Below the pieces are notes generated by a model that saw only the letters and a program-made list of their open reading frames with translations, did not search any database and had not been told where the DNA came from. This document shows, piece by piece, positions 1 to 6,633 of a DNA stretch of 15,918 nt. Each line of letters opens with the position of its first letter. Position 1 is the first letter of the stretch. Origin of the DNA: Rhodospirillaceae bacterium. Its GTDB lineage: Bacteria > Pseudomonadota > Alphaproteobacteria > Dongiales > Dongiaceae. Location: assembly GCA_016794075.1 (NCBI GenBank), contig JAEUKU010000365.1, forward strand, positions 1 to 15,918. The letters run 5' to 3'. The translations under genes and the position numbers were made by a program.

Positions 1-1149
1 CGCCATGGTCAGCGGCATCCGGCGGCCGATCCCGGCGATGTCGGCGATCTGCACGCTGCCGATGCGATAGAAGATCGCGCCGAGCGCCAGGAACAGTGCC
101 GCCTTCATGATCGCGTGATTGACGATGTGGACCAGGCCGCCGGCCAGCCCCGCCTGGTTGGCGATGCCGATGCCGAGCATGATGTAGCCGATCTGCGCCA
201 GCGAGGAATAGGCCAGCATGCGCTTCAGATTGGTCTGGTAGACCGCGATGATCGAGGCGATGAACATGGCGGCGACGGAGAGGCTCAGCACGATCTCGGC
301 GATCGGCAGGCTGTCGCGGCCGAGGGCGACGCCGAAGATCGAGAACAGGAAGCGGACCAGCAGGTAGATCGCGACCTTGGTCGCCGTCGCCGCCAAGAAC
401 ACGGTCGCCCAGGACGGCGCGAAGGCATAGGCGCCGGGCAGCCAGGAATGCAGCGGGAACAGCGCCAGCTTCAGGCTGATGCCGACGGTAATGAAGGCGA
501 GGCCGGCGATGATGGCGCGTGCCTGCTCCGGCTCCGCCGCGCCGAGCCGCGCGGCGATGTCGACCATGTTGAGGCTGCCGGTCAGCAGATAGAGGAAACC
601 GACGCCGATCACGTAGAAGGTCGCGCCGATAGTGCCCATGATCAGGTAGCGGAAGGCGGCGACGAGCGCGCGCCGGTCGCGGCCCAGCGCGATCAGCAGA
701 TAGGTCGAGAGCGAGGAGATCTCCAGGAACACGAAGGCGTTGAAGGCGTCGCCGGTGATGGTCACGCCGAGCAGGCCGGCGAGGCACATCAGGTACATGG
801 AATAGAACCAGGCCTGCCGCCGCTCGCCGATCTCGAAATCGATGCTGCGCCGGGCGAAGGGAATGATGACCGCGCCGATGGTCGAAACCAGCATCAGCAC
901 CATGCCGTTCAGCAGGTCGACGCGGTATTCGATGCCCCAGGGCGGCGGCCAGGAACCGAGGTGGTAGGAGATCGGGCCGCTCGTCATCACCTGGTGGAGC
1001 AGCAGGCCGGAGATGACCGGCAAGATCCAACTCACCACGAGGGTGAGCGCGAAAGCGAGGATTCCGCGCCTCAGCAGCGCCGCCAGGAGGCCGCCCACCA
1101 GCGGAATGACGATCTGCAATGCGGGGAGATGCGCCAGGACCGTGTTCAT
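1..1149 (-). CDS. mrpD: Mrp-type antiporter subunit D (NuoL/M/N-like), 3' end outside window
   Basis: This is a polytopic inner-membrane ion-translocating subunit of a Mrp Na+(K+)/H+ antiporter-like complex, in the Proton_antipo_M family shared with NuoL/M/N. I translated the first 383 residues from ATG 1147-1149; the gene continues past base 1. Visible landmarks are the helix-5 glutamate (E143 in NAFVFLEISS), the helix-7 lysine (K227 in SLKLALFPLHSWLP) and a helix-8 lysine (K258 in ATATKVAIY). Further along are LKRMLAYSSLAQIGY (308-322) and the HIVNHAIMKAALF helix (341-353). The usual HxWLPDAH reads HSWLPGAY here, so the loop aspartate is glycine. The start overlaps the mrpC stop as ATGA. 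Its place after mrpC and its conserved charged residues support an MrpD/MbhH-like role. Other antiporter-like subunits are similar, so the exact letter is less certain than the family. Confidence 0.88.
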   Translation of the reverse strand, partial: MNTVLAHLPALQIVIPLVGGLLAALLRRGILAFALTLVVSWILPVISGLLLHQVMTSGPISYHLGSWPPPWGIEYRVDLLNGMVLMLVSTIGAVIIPFARRSIDFEIGERRQAWFYSMYLMCLAGLLGVTITGDAFNAFVFLEISSLSTYLLIALGRDRRALVAAFRYLIMGTIGATFYVIGVGFLYLLTGSLNMVDIAARLGAAEPEQARAIIAGLAFITVGISLKLALFPLHSWLPGAYAFAPSWATVFLAATATKVAIYLLVRFLFSIFGVALGRDSLPIAEIVLSLSVAAMFIASIIAVYQTNLKRMLAYSSLAQIGYIMLGIGIANQAGLAGGLVHIVNHAIMKAALFLALGAIFYRIGSVQIADIAGIGRRMPLTMA

Positions 1150-1511
1150 TCGTCCCGGTTCCGGTCGGCGATGTCGTCGTCGTCGGTGGTGCCGTAGGCC
1201 TCATGGATGCGCACCACCAGCGCCAGGCCCAGCGCCAGCGTGCCGACGCCGACCACGATCGCGGTCAGGATCAGCACATGCGGCAGCGGATTGGAATAGA
1301 GCGTGAATTTCGGATCGACGATGGGCGCGGTGCCGCCGATGATCTTGCCCGGCTCCAGATAGAGCAGATAGACTGAGGTTTGGAAGATCGACAGGCCGAT
1401 CAGCTTCTTCACCATGTTGGAGCGGGCAACCACGACATAGAGCCCGGCCACCATCAGGAAGATGGTGATGACGAAGTTGTAATGGTCGACCAGGGCGAGC
1501 AGCGCCTCCAT
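1146..1511 (-). CDS. mrpC: Mrp-type antiporter subunit C (NuoK-like)
   Basis: This is a small three-helix membrane subunit homologous to NuoK of complex I, 121 residues from the ATG, which is the usual MrpC size. Family hallmarks are SNMVKKLIGLSIFQTSVYL (31-49), and NPLPHVLILTAIVVGVGTLA (74-93), which is the characteristic MrpC/MnhC stretch. It ends in an acidic cytoplasmic tail (TTDDDDIADRNRDE). I chose ATG 1509-1511 because a GGGGG stretch in the mrpB tail sits five bases upstream. A GTG at 1512-1514 would add one residue. The start overlaps the mrpB stop (TGATG) and the stop overlaps the mrpD start (ATGA), so translation is probably coupled on both sides. Confidence 0.93.
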   Translation of the reverse strand: MEALLALVDHYNFVITIFLMVAGLYVVVARSNMVKKLIGLSIFQTSVYLLYLEPGKIIGGTAPIVDPKFTLYSNPLPHVLILTAIVVGVGTLALGLALVVRIHEAYGTTDDDDIADRNRDE

Positions 1512-1927
1512 CACGACCCCCGCTCGACGAAGGCGTAGAACAGCGCCACCATGGTGCTCGACACCGTCACCGCGACGCCGATTTCGACCGCGAAGATGCC
1601 GAGCAGGTGGCCGGAGACCGGTTCGGGCAGCAGCACGCCATAATCGAGGTAGTTGCCGCCGAGCAGCAGGCCGGCAATGCCGGTGCCGGCATAGATCAGC
1701 ACGCCCAGCGGCACCATGCGCTCCACCAGGCCGCGCGGCGCCACCCGCTTGGCGGCGTTGAGGCCGAAGGTGATGGCGATGAGGATGATGACCGCGGCGA
1801 CAATGACGCCGGCCTGGAAGCCGCCGCCCGGTCCGTATTCGCCGTGGAACTGCACATAGATGGCGAAGAGCAGGATGAAGGGCAGGATCAGCTTGGTGCC
1901 GATGCGCAGGATCAGGTCGAAATTCAC
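1511..1927 (-). CDS. mrpB: Mrp-type antiporter subunit B (MnhB domain)
   Basis: This is a 138-residue membrane protein with the MnhB signature FHGEYGPGGGFQAG (27-40), followed by a hydrophobic helix. A second diagnostic stretch, GIFAVEIGVAVTVSSTMVALF, lies near the C-terminus (110-130). In Mrp complexes MrpB packs against the C-terminal part of MrpA and helps form the cation path. The frame stays open far upstream, but the real start is GTG 1925-1927. It overlaps the stop of the preceding gene as GTGA, it lies seven bases after a GGAGG, and it gives the normal MrpB length. Four helices are evident. Confidence 0.93.
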   Translation of the reverse strand: MNFDLILRIGTKLILPFILLFAIYVQFHGEYGPGGGFQAGVIVAAVIILIAITFGLNAAKRVAPRGLVERMVPLGVLIYAGTGIAGLLLGGNYLDYGVLLPEPVSGHLLGIFAVEIGVAVTVSSTMVALFYAFVERGS

Positions 1928-2487
1928 CGCTGGTCCTCCGCCGCCGAATCCTGCGCCCGGTCGCGGCGTCGCAGCCCGCCCAGCAGCAGCATGACGCCGA
2001 TGCCGGCGATGAAGATCACCGTCGTCTCCCCCAGGGTGTCGAAGCCGCGGTAATCGGCCAGCACGGCGGTCACGATGTTGGGCGAGCCGGTTTCGCGTAC
2101 CGTCTCGTTGATGTAGCGCGGCACGACGTGCTGGTGGATCACCGCATCCGGCGTTCCGAAGGGCGGCAACACGAGGGTGCCCCAGACCAGCATCGCACCG
2201 ACCGCGGCGCAGAGCAGCAGCGGCAGCAGCCTGCCGTGGCGCGGCGCCTCCTCCCGCGTCTTGGTCAAGTGCAGGGCGCCCAGCAGCAGCACGGTGGAGA
2301 TCGCCGCCCCCACCGACGCCTCGGTCATCGCCACGTCCACCGCGTCGAGAACGATCATCACGCTCGCCATCAGGAAGGAGTAGACCGAGGCGAGGATCAC
2401 CACGCCCAGGAGGCTGCGCTGGCCGACGATGGCGATGGTCGTCGCCGCCAGCAGCGTCAGCAGCACCATGTTGATCAGCGATTCCAT
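1924..2487 (-). CDS. MbhD-MbhE fusion (MrpA C-terminal-like)
   Basis: This 187-residue membrane protein corresponds to the C-terminal part of MrpA, encoded as a separate gene. The first half is DUF4040/MbhD-like, with the signature DAVDVAMTEASVGAAISTVL (48-67) including the conserved E56. The second half is MbhE-like, with NIVTAVLADYRGFDTLGETT (137-156). In MrpA the two domains follow the large antiporter module. In archaeal Mbh they are two separate proteins; here they are one chain, and no MrpA N-terminal antiporter module is attached. ATG 2485-2487 lies three bases after the mrpG stop, and the gene ends overlapping the mrpB start. The large antiporter half could be encoded beyond the left edge. 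The domain assignment is by motif recognition. Confidence 0.88.
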   Translation of the reverse strand: MESLINMVLLTLLAATTIAIVGQRSLLGVVILASVYSFLMASVMIVLDAVDVAMTEASVGAAISTVLLLGALHLTKTREEAPRHGRLLPLLLCAAVGAMLVWGTLVLPPFGTPDAVIHQHVVPRYINETVRETGSPNIVTAVLADYRGFDTLGETTVIFIAGIGVMLLLGGLRRRDRAQDSAAEDQR

Positions 2488-2490
2488 CGC

Positions 2491-2838
2491 CTAGGCCCCG
2501 TCCCCGGCGCTGTTGCGGCCGCGGCCGCGGCGATCCTCGGCCAGCTTGGGCGCGATCTTCTCGTGCAGCGCGGCGCGGGCCAGCGCATGGCCGATCACCG
2601 GCAGGGTGAAGAAGGAGATCGCCAGCAGGAACAGCAGTTTCAGCGTCACCAGGGTGAAGCCGGCCTGCAGCATCAGGCCGAGGATGAGGAAGCCCGCGCC
2701 GGCGGTGTCGATGATGCTGGTGCCATGGGCACGGGTATAGACGTCGGGCAGGCGGAACAGGGCCAGCGCGCCCACCAGGATGAAGAAGGACCCGGCGGCG
2801 ATCAGCAGGCCGCTCGCGATGTCGATCGCCAGCGCCAT
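2491..2838 (-). CDS. mrpG: Mrp-type antiporter subunit G
   Basis: This is a 115-residue MrpG/PhaG family subunit with three helices. The family signature GALALFRLPDVYTRAHGTSI (23-42), followed by DTAGAG, is clear. The C-terminal tail (100-115) is charged and then Gly/Arg rich, encoded by GC-only low-complexity DNA around 2515-2530, and is probably disordered. I chose ATG 2836-2838 because a GGAGG in the mrpF tail lies seven bases upstream. A GTG directly before it (2839-2841) would add one residue. The start overlaps the mrpF stop. MrpG is a small peripheral-membrane subunit needed for assembly of the full Mrp complex. Confidence 0.92.
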   Translation of the reverse strand: MALAIDIASGLLIAAGSFFILVGALALFRLPDVYTRAHGTSIIDTAGAGFLILGLMLQAGFTLVTLKLLFLLAISFFTLPVIGHALARAALHEKIAPKLAEDRRGRGRNSAGDGA

Positions 2839-3113
2839 CACCTTTCCTCCTCGGGGTCATAGGCGAGGTCGCCGTGGCGGAAGAATTTCAGCACCGCCAG
2901 CGTGCCGATCAGATTCAGGAGACCGTAGGTGATGCCGATGTCGAGGAATTCCGGCCGGCCGGTGAGGAAGCCGAACACCGCCAGCAAAAGAATCGCGAGC
3001 GATCCCACCGTATTGCCGGCGAGCGCGCGGTCGAACACCGTCGGCCCCTTGATGGCGCGCAGCACGGCCAAGGCGAGCGCGACCAGGATGGCGGCGGCGG
3101 CACCGGCGAACAT
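2838..3113 (-). CDS. mrpF: Mrp-type antiporter subunit F
   Basis: This is a 91-residue, three-helix MrpF/PhaF subunit. The motif GPTVFDRALAGN (23-34) carries the conserved aspartate D28. It is followed by LAVFGFLTGRPEFLDIGITYGLLN (44-67 region), which is typical of the family. A short acidic tail (DPEEER) also encodes the GGAGG used by mrpG. The ATG overlaps the mrpE stop by one base (TGATG), with GAGGG nine bases upstream. In Mrp-type antiporters MrpF is a membrane subunit needed for complex stability and has been implicated in cation handling. Confidence 0.92.
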   Translation of the reverse strand: MFAGAAAAILVALALAVLRAIKGPTVFDRALAGNTVGSLAILLLAVFGFLTGRPEFLDIGITYGLLNLIGTLAVLKFFRHGDLAYDPEEER

Positions 3114-3586
3114 CAGGCCGCGCCCTCGAACCTGGCGACGCGGCGGTCCATGCCGCCGGATTCGAGATCCAGCGCGCCCTCGCGCGTCAGGGCATGCACC
3201 AGGAATTCATCGCCGCTCACCCCCGCGGTCAGCGTGCCGGGCGTCAGGGTGATGGAATTGGCATAGGTCGCGCGCGCGGCAGCGGTTTTCTGGCTGGCGT
3301 GCACCACCGTCAGGGTGGGCGAGATGGGGAGCCGGGGATGCAGCACGACCTTGGTCACCGCCCAGGCCGACTTGATGATCTCCCACAGCAGCCAGGGATA
3401 GTAGCTGAGCGCGCCGACGACGAGCTGGATCGGATGGCCCTCCTCGTCCAGCACGCGCATCCGGCGCGCGGCAAGCGCGCAGAGGATCGCGCTCACCAAT
3501 CCGGCGCCGACCAGCATCGGCGTGTAGTGGCCGGAAAGCACGAGCCAGAAGGCGAACAGAAACCCCGCCAGGCTGATGGTTCGCAT
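3113..3586 (-). CDS. mrpE: Mrp-type antiporter subunit E, first gene of the operon
   Basis: This MrpE/MnhE subunit has about 157 residues, the normal length. Two N-terminal helices are followed by a short cytoplasmic stretch and then the signature LSYYPWLLWEIIKSAWAVTKVV, which matches the family. The C-terminal half is a soluble alpha/beta domain containing TYANSITLTPGTLT, also diagnostic. Two ATGs compete. The one at 3590-3592 directly abuts its only purine tract. The one at 3584-3586 lies six bases after an AGGG, so I chose the latter; the alternative adds Met-Ala. It opens a run of seven co-oriented genes with almost no spacing. An FNR/FixK-like box lies just upstream at 3601-3614. Confidence 0.9.
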   Translation of the reverse strand: MRTISLAGFLFAFWLVLSGHYTPMLVGAGLVSAILCALAARRMRVLDEEGHPIQLVVGALSYYPWLLWEIIKSAWAVTKVVLHPRLPISPTLTVVHASQKTAAARATYANSITLTPGTLTAGVSGDEFLVHALTREGALDLESGGMDRRVARFEGAA

Positions 3587-3600
3587 GGCCATCCCTGTGT

Positions 3601-3614
3601 TTGACTTTTATCAA
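3601..3614. promoter_or_regulatory. FNR/FixK-like box upstream of mrpE
   Basis: The sequence TTGAC-TTTT-ATCAA has the TTGAT-N4-ATCAA architecture of FNR/Anr/FixK sites with one deviation, and it fits the looser TTGA-N6-TCAA exactly. On the minus strand it reads TTGAT-AAAA-GTCAA. It lies 8 bases upstream of the first mrpE ATG and 14 upstream of the preferred one. That would put it at or after the transcription start, which suits repression or blocking rather than class II activation. I see no convincing -10/-35 pair nearby. Binding is an inference from sequence only. Confidence 0.45.
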
Positions 3615-3704
3615 TCTGTTCAAGGGGTTGGCATGGCGCCGCAGCCCTGGCTCAGATCCCTTACATCCTTTTTAGCGTGGGAGCGCAAGTGCGGCCAAGG
3701 ATAA

Positions 3705-3722
3705 AACGCCGGTTCCGGCGTT
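3705..3722 (-). terminator. Perfect palindrome with short T-run on the minus strand
   Basis: AACGCCGG-TT-CCGGCGTT is a perfect inverted repeat with 8-base arms. Read on the minus strand it is followed by TTTTAT, four of whose bases overlap or adjoin the arm, so it resembles a weak intrinsic terminator. It would stop minus-strand transcripts running through from the amine-oxidase gene, antisense to the two plus-strand genes, before they enter mrpE. It could instead be an operator for the divergent promoter region. Confidence 0.4.
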
Positions 3723-3800
3723 CCGGTCGCCCTGCTCGCCAATTCCGCCCCAGCCCAGCATAATCGCGCCCGGCACCCGGTCCCGGCTTCGCGATCCCTC

Positions 3801-4517
3801 ATGAACGCCTTCACGCTGTCGCTTCCCATCCGCCTCGTCCCGCGCAAGGGCCAGCAGATCGGCATGCTGCTGTTCTTCATGGTGTTCTTCGGTTTCGCGC
3901 TGGTCTGGATGGCGGGCGCGGCGGGAGTTCTCGACCTCGACGACGGTACCCTCCGCCTGCCGCCGCAGGGCGGCTGGGCGGGTGCCGCCTTCGCGCTGTT
4001 CGGATTGCCCTTCGCCGCAGTCGGGCTCGGCGGCATGGCGGTCGCGATCCTGAAGATGCGGCGCCACTCGCCCTATTATCACATCGCGATCGACAGCGAC
4101 GGATTGACCGTCAGGGAGCTGTTCAAGTTCCGCCGGTTCGACTGGGACAAGCTGCCGGGCTTCGAAACCATCAAGGTCGAGCGCCGCACCAAGAACGGCC
4201 GTAGCATCTCGCACTACACGGTGGCGACCGAGCTGCTGCCTGACAACAGCCAGCGCGAAATCCTGCGCATCCGCGCCGACGATTACGGCGCGAAAAGCGG
4301 CCAGGAGGATGCCGAGGCGCTGGCTGCCTGGTTCAACCAGCTGCGCGACCTGGCGCTCGACCACCGGCTGCATGCGCAGACGGATGTCCCAGTGCCGGAG
4401 CCCTTCCGCGCCACGGCCATCGCCGTCAGCGCGCGGCCGGCGCAGCCTTCCCCGACTGGCGGCGTGACCCGGCAGGCAAGCGCCGCCGCGCGCCGGCCGA
4501 CGGTCGATCGGCAGTAG
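3801..4517 (+). CDS. Two-helix membrane protein with PH-like/beta-rich domain, paralogue 1
   Basis: I do not recognise a named family for this 238-residue protein. What is visible: a short N-terminal segment (SLPIRLVPRKGQQIG, 7-21), two hydrophobic helices (about 20-42 and 60-84), and then a soluble domain (about 89-185). The soluble domain opens with SPYYHIAIDSDG and contains RRFDWDKLPGFETI and REILRIRADDYG. The alternating polar/hydrophobic pattern, with a terminal amphipathic helix (EDAEALAAWFNQLRD), looks like the bacterial PH-like fold of membrane-anchored proteins. A Pro/Ala-rich linker ends in RRPTVDRQ. The next gene is a paralogue with the same architecture. ATG 3801 has no clear ribosome binding site, so the start is less certain. 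It is transcribed divergently from mrpE. Confidence 0.8.
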   Translation: MNAFTLSLPIRLVPRKGQQIGMLLFFMVFFGFALVWMAGAAGVLDLDDGTLRLPPQGGWAGAAFALFGLPFAAVGLGGMAVAILKMRRHSPYYHIAIDSDGLTVRELFKFRRFDWDKLPGFETIKVERRTKNGRSISHYTVATELLPDNSQREILRIRADDYGAKSGQEDAEALAAWFNQLRDLALDHRLHAQTDVPVPEPFRATAIAVSARPAQPSPTGGVTRQASAAARRPTVDRQ

Positions 4518-4572
4518 CGGACCCGTTCCAGCCCGGGCGTTTTGCTGTAGGATTGGGAACAGGAGGGGTTCC

Positions 4573-5295
4573 ATGGAGCAAGCCACCCTCAAGCTGCCCA
4601 TCCGCCTGACGCCGCGGCGTGGCGCGCAGGCCGGCCTGCTGGTGCTGTCGATCGGCTTCGCCGCCTTTGCCGTGTATTGGATCGCCGATGAATTCGGCGA
4701 GAGCCGGCGCTTCATCGCCGATGGCGCGCAGGGGCTGGATTACTGGCTGAATCTGCTGCCGCCGCTGGTCGCCGCCGCCTTCCTGGCGATGTGCGCACTG
4801 GGGGCGATCCGCAGCTTTCTCAAGCTGCTGCCCGGCAGCCCCTACTATCACTTCGCGCTCTACCCCGAGGGCGTGATGGTGCAGGCACCCTTTCACCGCC
4901 GGCGCTTCACCTGGGAAGAGCTGCCGCCCTTCGAGATCATCGAAGTGAAGCGCACCGGCAAATACGGGCCGCGCTACCAGTATTTCACCGTCGCCCGCGC
5001 GATCGATCCGAAATCCGGCCGCCCGCGCGAATTGCTCCGCGTCCATGCCGACGAGTATGGCGGCAAGAAGAGCAAGGAGGATGCCGACGCGCTGACCGCC
5101 TGGCTCAACGCGCTGCGCGAGCGCGGCGCGTCCGGCCGGTTGAAAAATGGCGACGCCATCGAGATTCCCGAAGGCTTCCGCAGGAGTGCGACGCCCCTGA
5201 CACCCCGGCTGCGGCAGCGTGCCGAAACTCCGGTCGGCGGCGCGCAGGCCTCGCGGGCGCGGGGCCAACGGCGGCCGACCGTCGAGCGGCGATAG
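4573..5295 (+). CDS. Two-helix membrane protein with PH-like/beta-rich domain, paralogue 2
   Basis: This 240-residue paralogue of the preceding gene has the same layout. It begins with KLPIRLTPRRGAQAG (7-21), followed by helices at about 20-38 and 62-85 and a soluble domain (about 88-185). Shared blocks are SPYYHFAL, RRFTWEELPPFEII, YFTVARA, RELLRVHADEYGGK and EDADALTAWLNALR. A variable linker follows, then RRPTVERR at the very end. A strong ribosome binding site (AGGAGGGG) precedes ATG 4573. The 55-base gap after paralogue 1 suggests one transcript. The gene ends six bases before the convergent amine-oxidase stop. The function is unknown; two helices plus a cytoplasmic domain suggest a membrane-anchored adaptor or sensor, which is inference. 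Confidence 0.85.
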   Translation: MEQATLKLPIRLTPRRGAQAGLLVLSIGFAAFAVYWIADEFGESRRFIADGAQGLDYWLNLLPPLVAAAFLAMCALGAIRSFLKLLPGSPYYHFALYPEGVMVQAPFHRRRFTWEELPPFEIIEVKRTGKYGPRYQYFTVARAIDPKSGRPRELLRVHADEYGGKKSKEDADALTAWLNALRERGASGRLKNGDAIEIPEGFRRSATPLTPRLRQRAETPVGGAQASRARGQRRPTVERR

Positions 5296-5301
5296 GCCGC
5301 C

Positions 5302-6603
5302 CTACCCCTTCACCAGCTTCAGGATCTCCTTTGCCGCATCGAGGCCGGAGATGATGGCGGCATCGAACCAGCCGGCCCCTTCGCGGGAGAAGTCGGAGGA
5401 GGCGAAGGCGAGCCGTCCGGTATGGGCCCAGGTCGCCGGGGCCACCGCCTGCGGCGCGCCGAGCGGCGTCGCCACCCAGGTGCCGCGCGAGAAGGCATCG
5501 CCGACCCAATCGTGCCAGTCATAGGCGATGAGCTGCGCCTCGGGGAAGAAGCGCGCGACCTCCGCCGCCACCGCGCCGGGTTGCGCCGGATCGAAATCGG
5601 CGGCGAGCCCGAAGCCGATCAGATACGTGCTGCCGTCGGCCGCTGCGCGCTCGGCCAGCATCCATTCGAGGCCGGCCCCGGCGCTCTCGCCGCCGCCGGT
5701 CGCCAGCACGCCGACCTGGACGTTGCGGGCTTTCGCCCAGACCTTGATCGACGCGCCGAGATGGCCGATGGAGAGGGCCATGGTCTGCGCCGGCGGCAAG
5801 GCCGGCTCGAAGGCGACGGCGCGGAGCGGATTGAGGCCGGTCGCCAGCAGCGCCACGCGTGCCTGGTATTTGCCGCTCTTCGCCGCGACGGTCACGCCGT
5901 CGCCGCGCGCCTGGATCCGGGCGACCGGATCGTTCAGCCGGAGCGTCGCGCCGGAAGCGGCAATCATGCGCTCGGTCAGCAGCGAGACGCCGCCGACCAG
6001 CGTGTCGGCCCAGACCTCGATCATGCTGTCCGGCGTGCCGTCACCATAGGCGCAGCTGCCGAGCAATTCCGAGACGGGGATCTTCGCCGGATCGCCGTTG
6101 CCGCTGACCGTCCACCAGGCGCGGCAGAGATCGCGCAGCGACAAGGGCGCGGCGATCCGCTTCAGATAGTCATCGAGGCTGATCGTCGTGAGCGGTCGGC
6201 CGGCGGCATCGTACGCCTGCCCTTCCCCGATGCGCTTGGCATCGGCGACGATCTGCGCCAGGCCGCGCTCGAAGGCGGGGCGCTCGGCTTCGGAGCACGG
6301 CGCGTCGCGATGCAGGGCGCCGTCGCGGAACCAGCGTCGCTCGGTGACCGGCGCGCGCGGACGCAGCGCGATGTCGTGGCGCGCGCAGGCCGCGCGGATA
6401 TGCTCCTGCCAGGGCGTGATCCAGCCGCCGCCGAATTCCAGGCTCTCATCAGAATCGGCAAAATTCCGCGCATAGCCGCGCCCGCCGACCCGCTCGCGCG
6501 CCTCGAGGATGGTGACGGAAAGCCCGCGCTTCGTCAGCGCCTCCGCCGCCGCGGCGCCCGCGAGGCCGGCGCCGATGATAAGGATGTCGGACATGGTGGT
6601 CAT
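5302..6603 (-). CDS. FAD-dependent amine oxidase (flavin monoamine oxidase family)
   Basis: This 433-residue flavoprotein probably oxidises a primary or secondary amine with release of H2O2 and ammonia or an amine. The N-terminus holds the dinucleotide-binding fold: GAGLAGAAAAEAL (11-23), then E34 and RVGGR (38-42). These are typical of the MAO/polyamine oxidase/phytoene desaturase superfamily. A substrate-side motif FGGGWITPWQEH follows (57-68). At the C-terminus, where amine oxidases normally have AGEHTS before the last FAD-contacting helix, this protein has FASSDFS (400-406), then GWFDAAIISGLDAAKEI. No signal peptide is seen, so it is cytoplasmic. ATG 6601-6603 is assumed; ATG 6592-6594 would remove three residues. 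The glutamine-synthetase-like gene upstream on the same strand suggests amine catabolism. The substrate is not predictable. Confidence 0.88.
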   Translation of the reverse strand: MTTMSDILIIGAGLAGAAAAEALTKRGLSVTILEARERVGGRGYARNFADSDESLEFGGGWITPWQEHIRAACARHDIALRPRAPVTERRWFRDGALHRDAPCSEAERPAFERGLAQIVADAKRIGEGQAYDAAGRPLTTISLDDYLKRIAAPLSLRDLCRAWWTVSGNGDPAKIPVSELLGSCAYGDGTPDSMIEVWADTLVGGVSLLTERMIAASGATLRLNDPVARIQARGDGVTVAAKSGKYQARVALLATGLNPLRAVAFEPALPPAQTMALSIGHLGASIKVWAKARNVQVGVLATGGGESAGAGLEWMLAERAAADGSTYLIGFGLAADFDPAQPGAVAAEVARFFPEAQLIAYDWHDWVGDAFSRGTWVATPLGAPQAVAPATWAHTGRLAFASSDFSREGAGWFDAAIISGLDAAKEILKLVKG

Positions 6604-6633
6604 GACATGCGCACTTCGCCTCGCTTCTCGCTC

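Noticed and set aside
115..1197. Long plus-strand open frame opposite mrpD.
   Set aside because: It is low-complexity, charged antisense sequence. The minus strand encodes a recognisable MrpD with conserved Glu and Lys residues.
1928..2860. Upstream open extension of the mrpB frame (449 codons in total).
   Set aside because: The extra part is Arg/Gly-rich and overlaps two genes with clear family motifs. GTG 1927 with GGAGG and a GTGA overlap gives the normal MrpB length.
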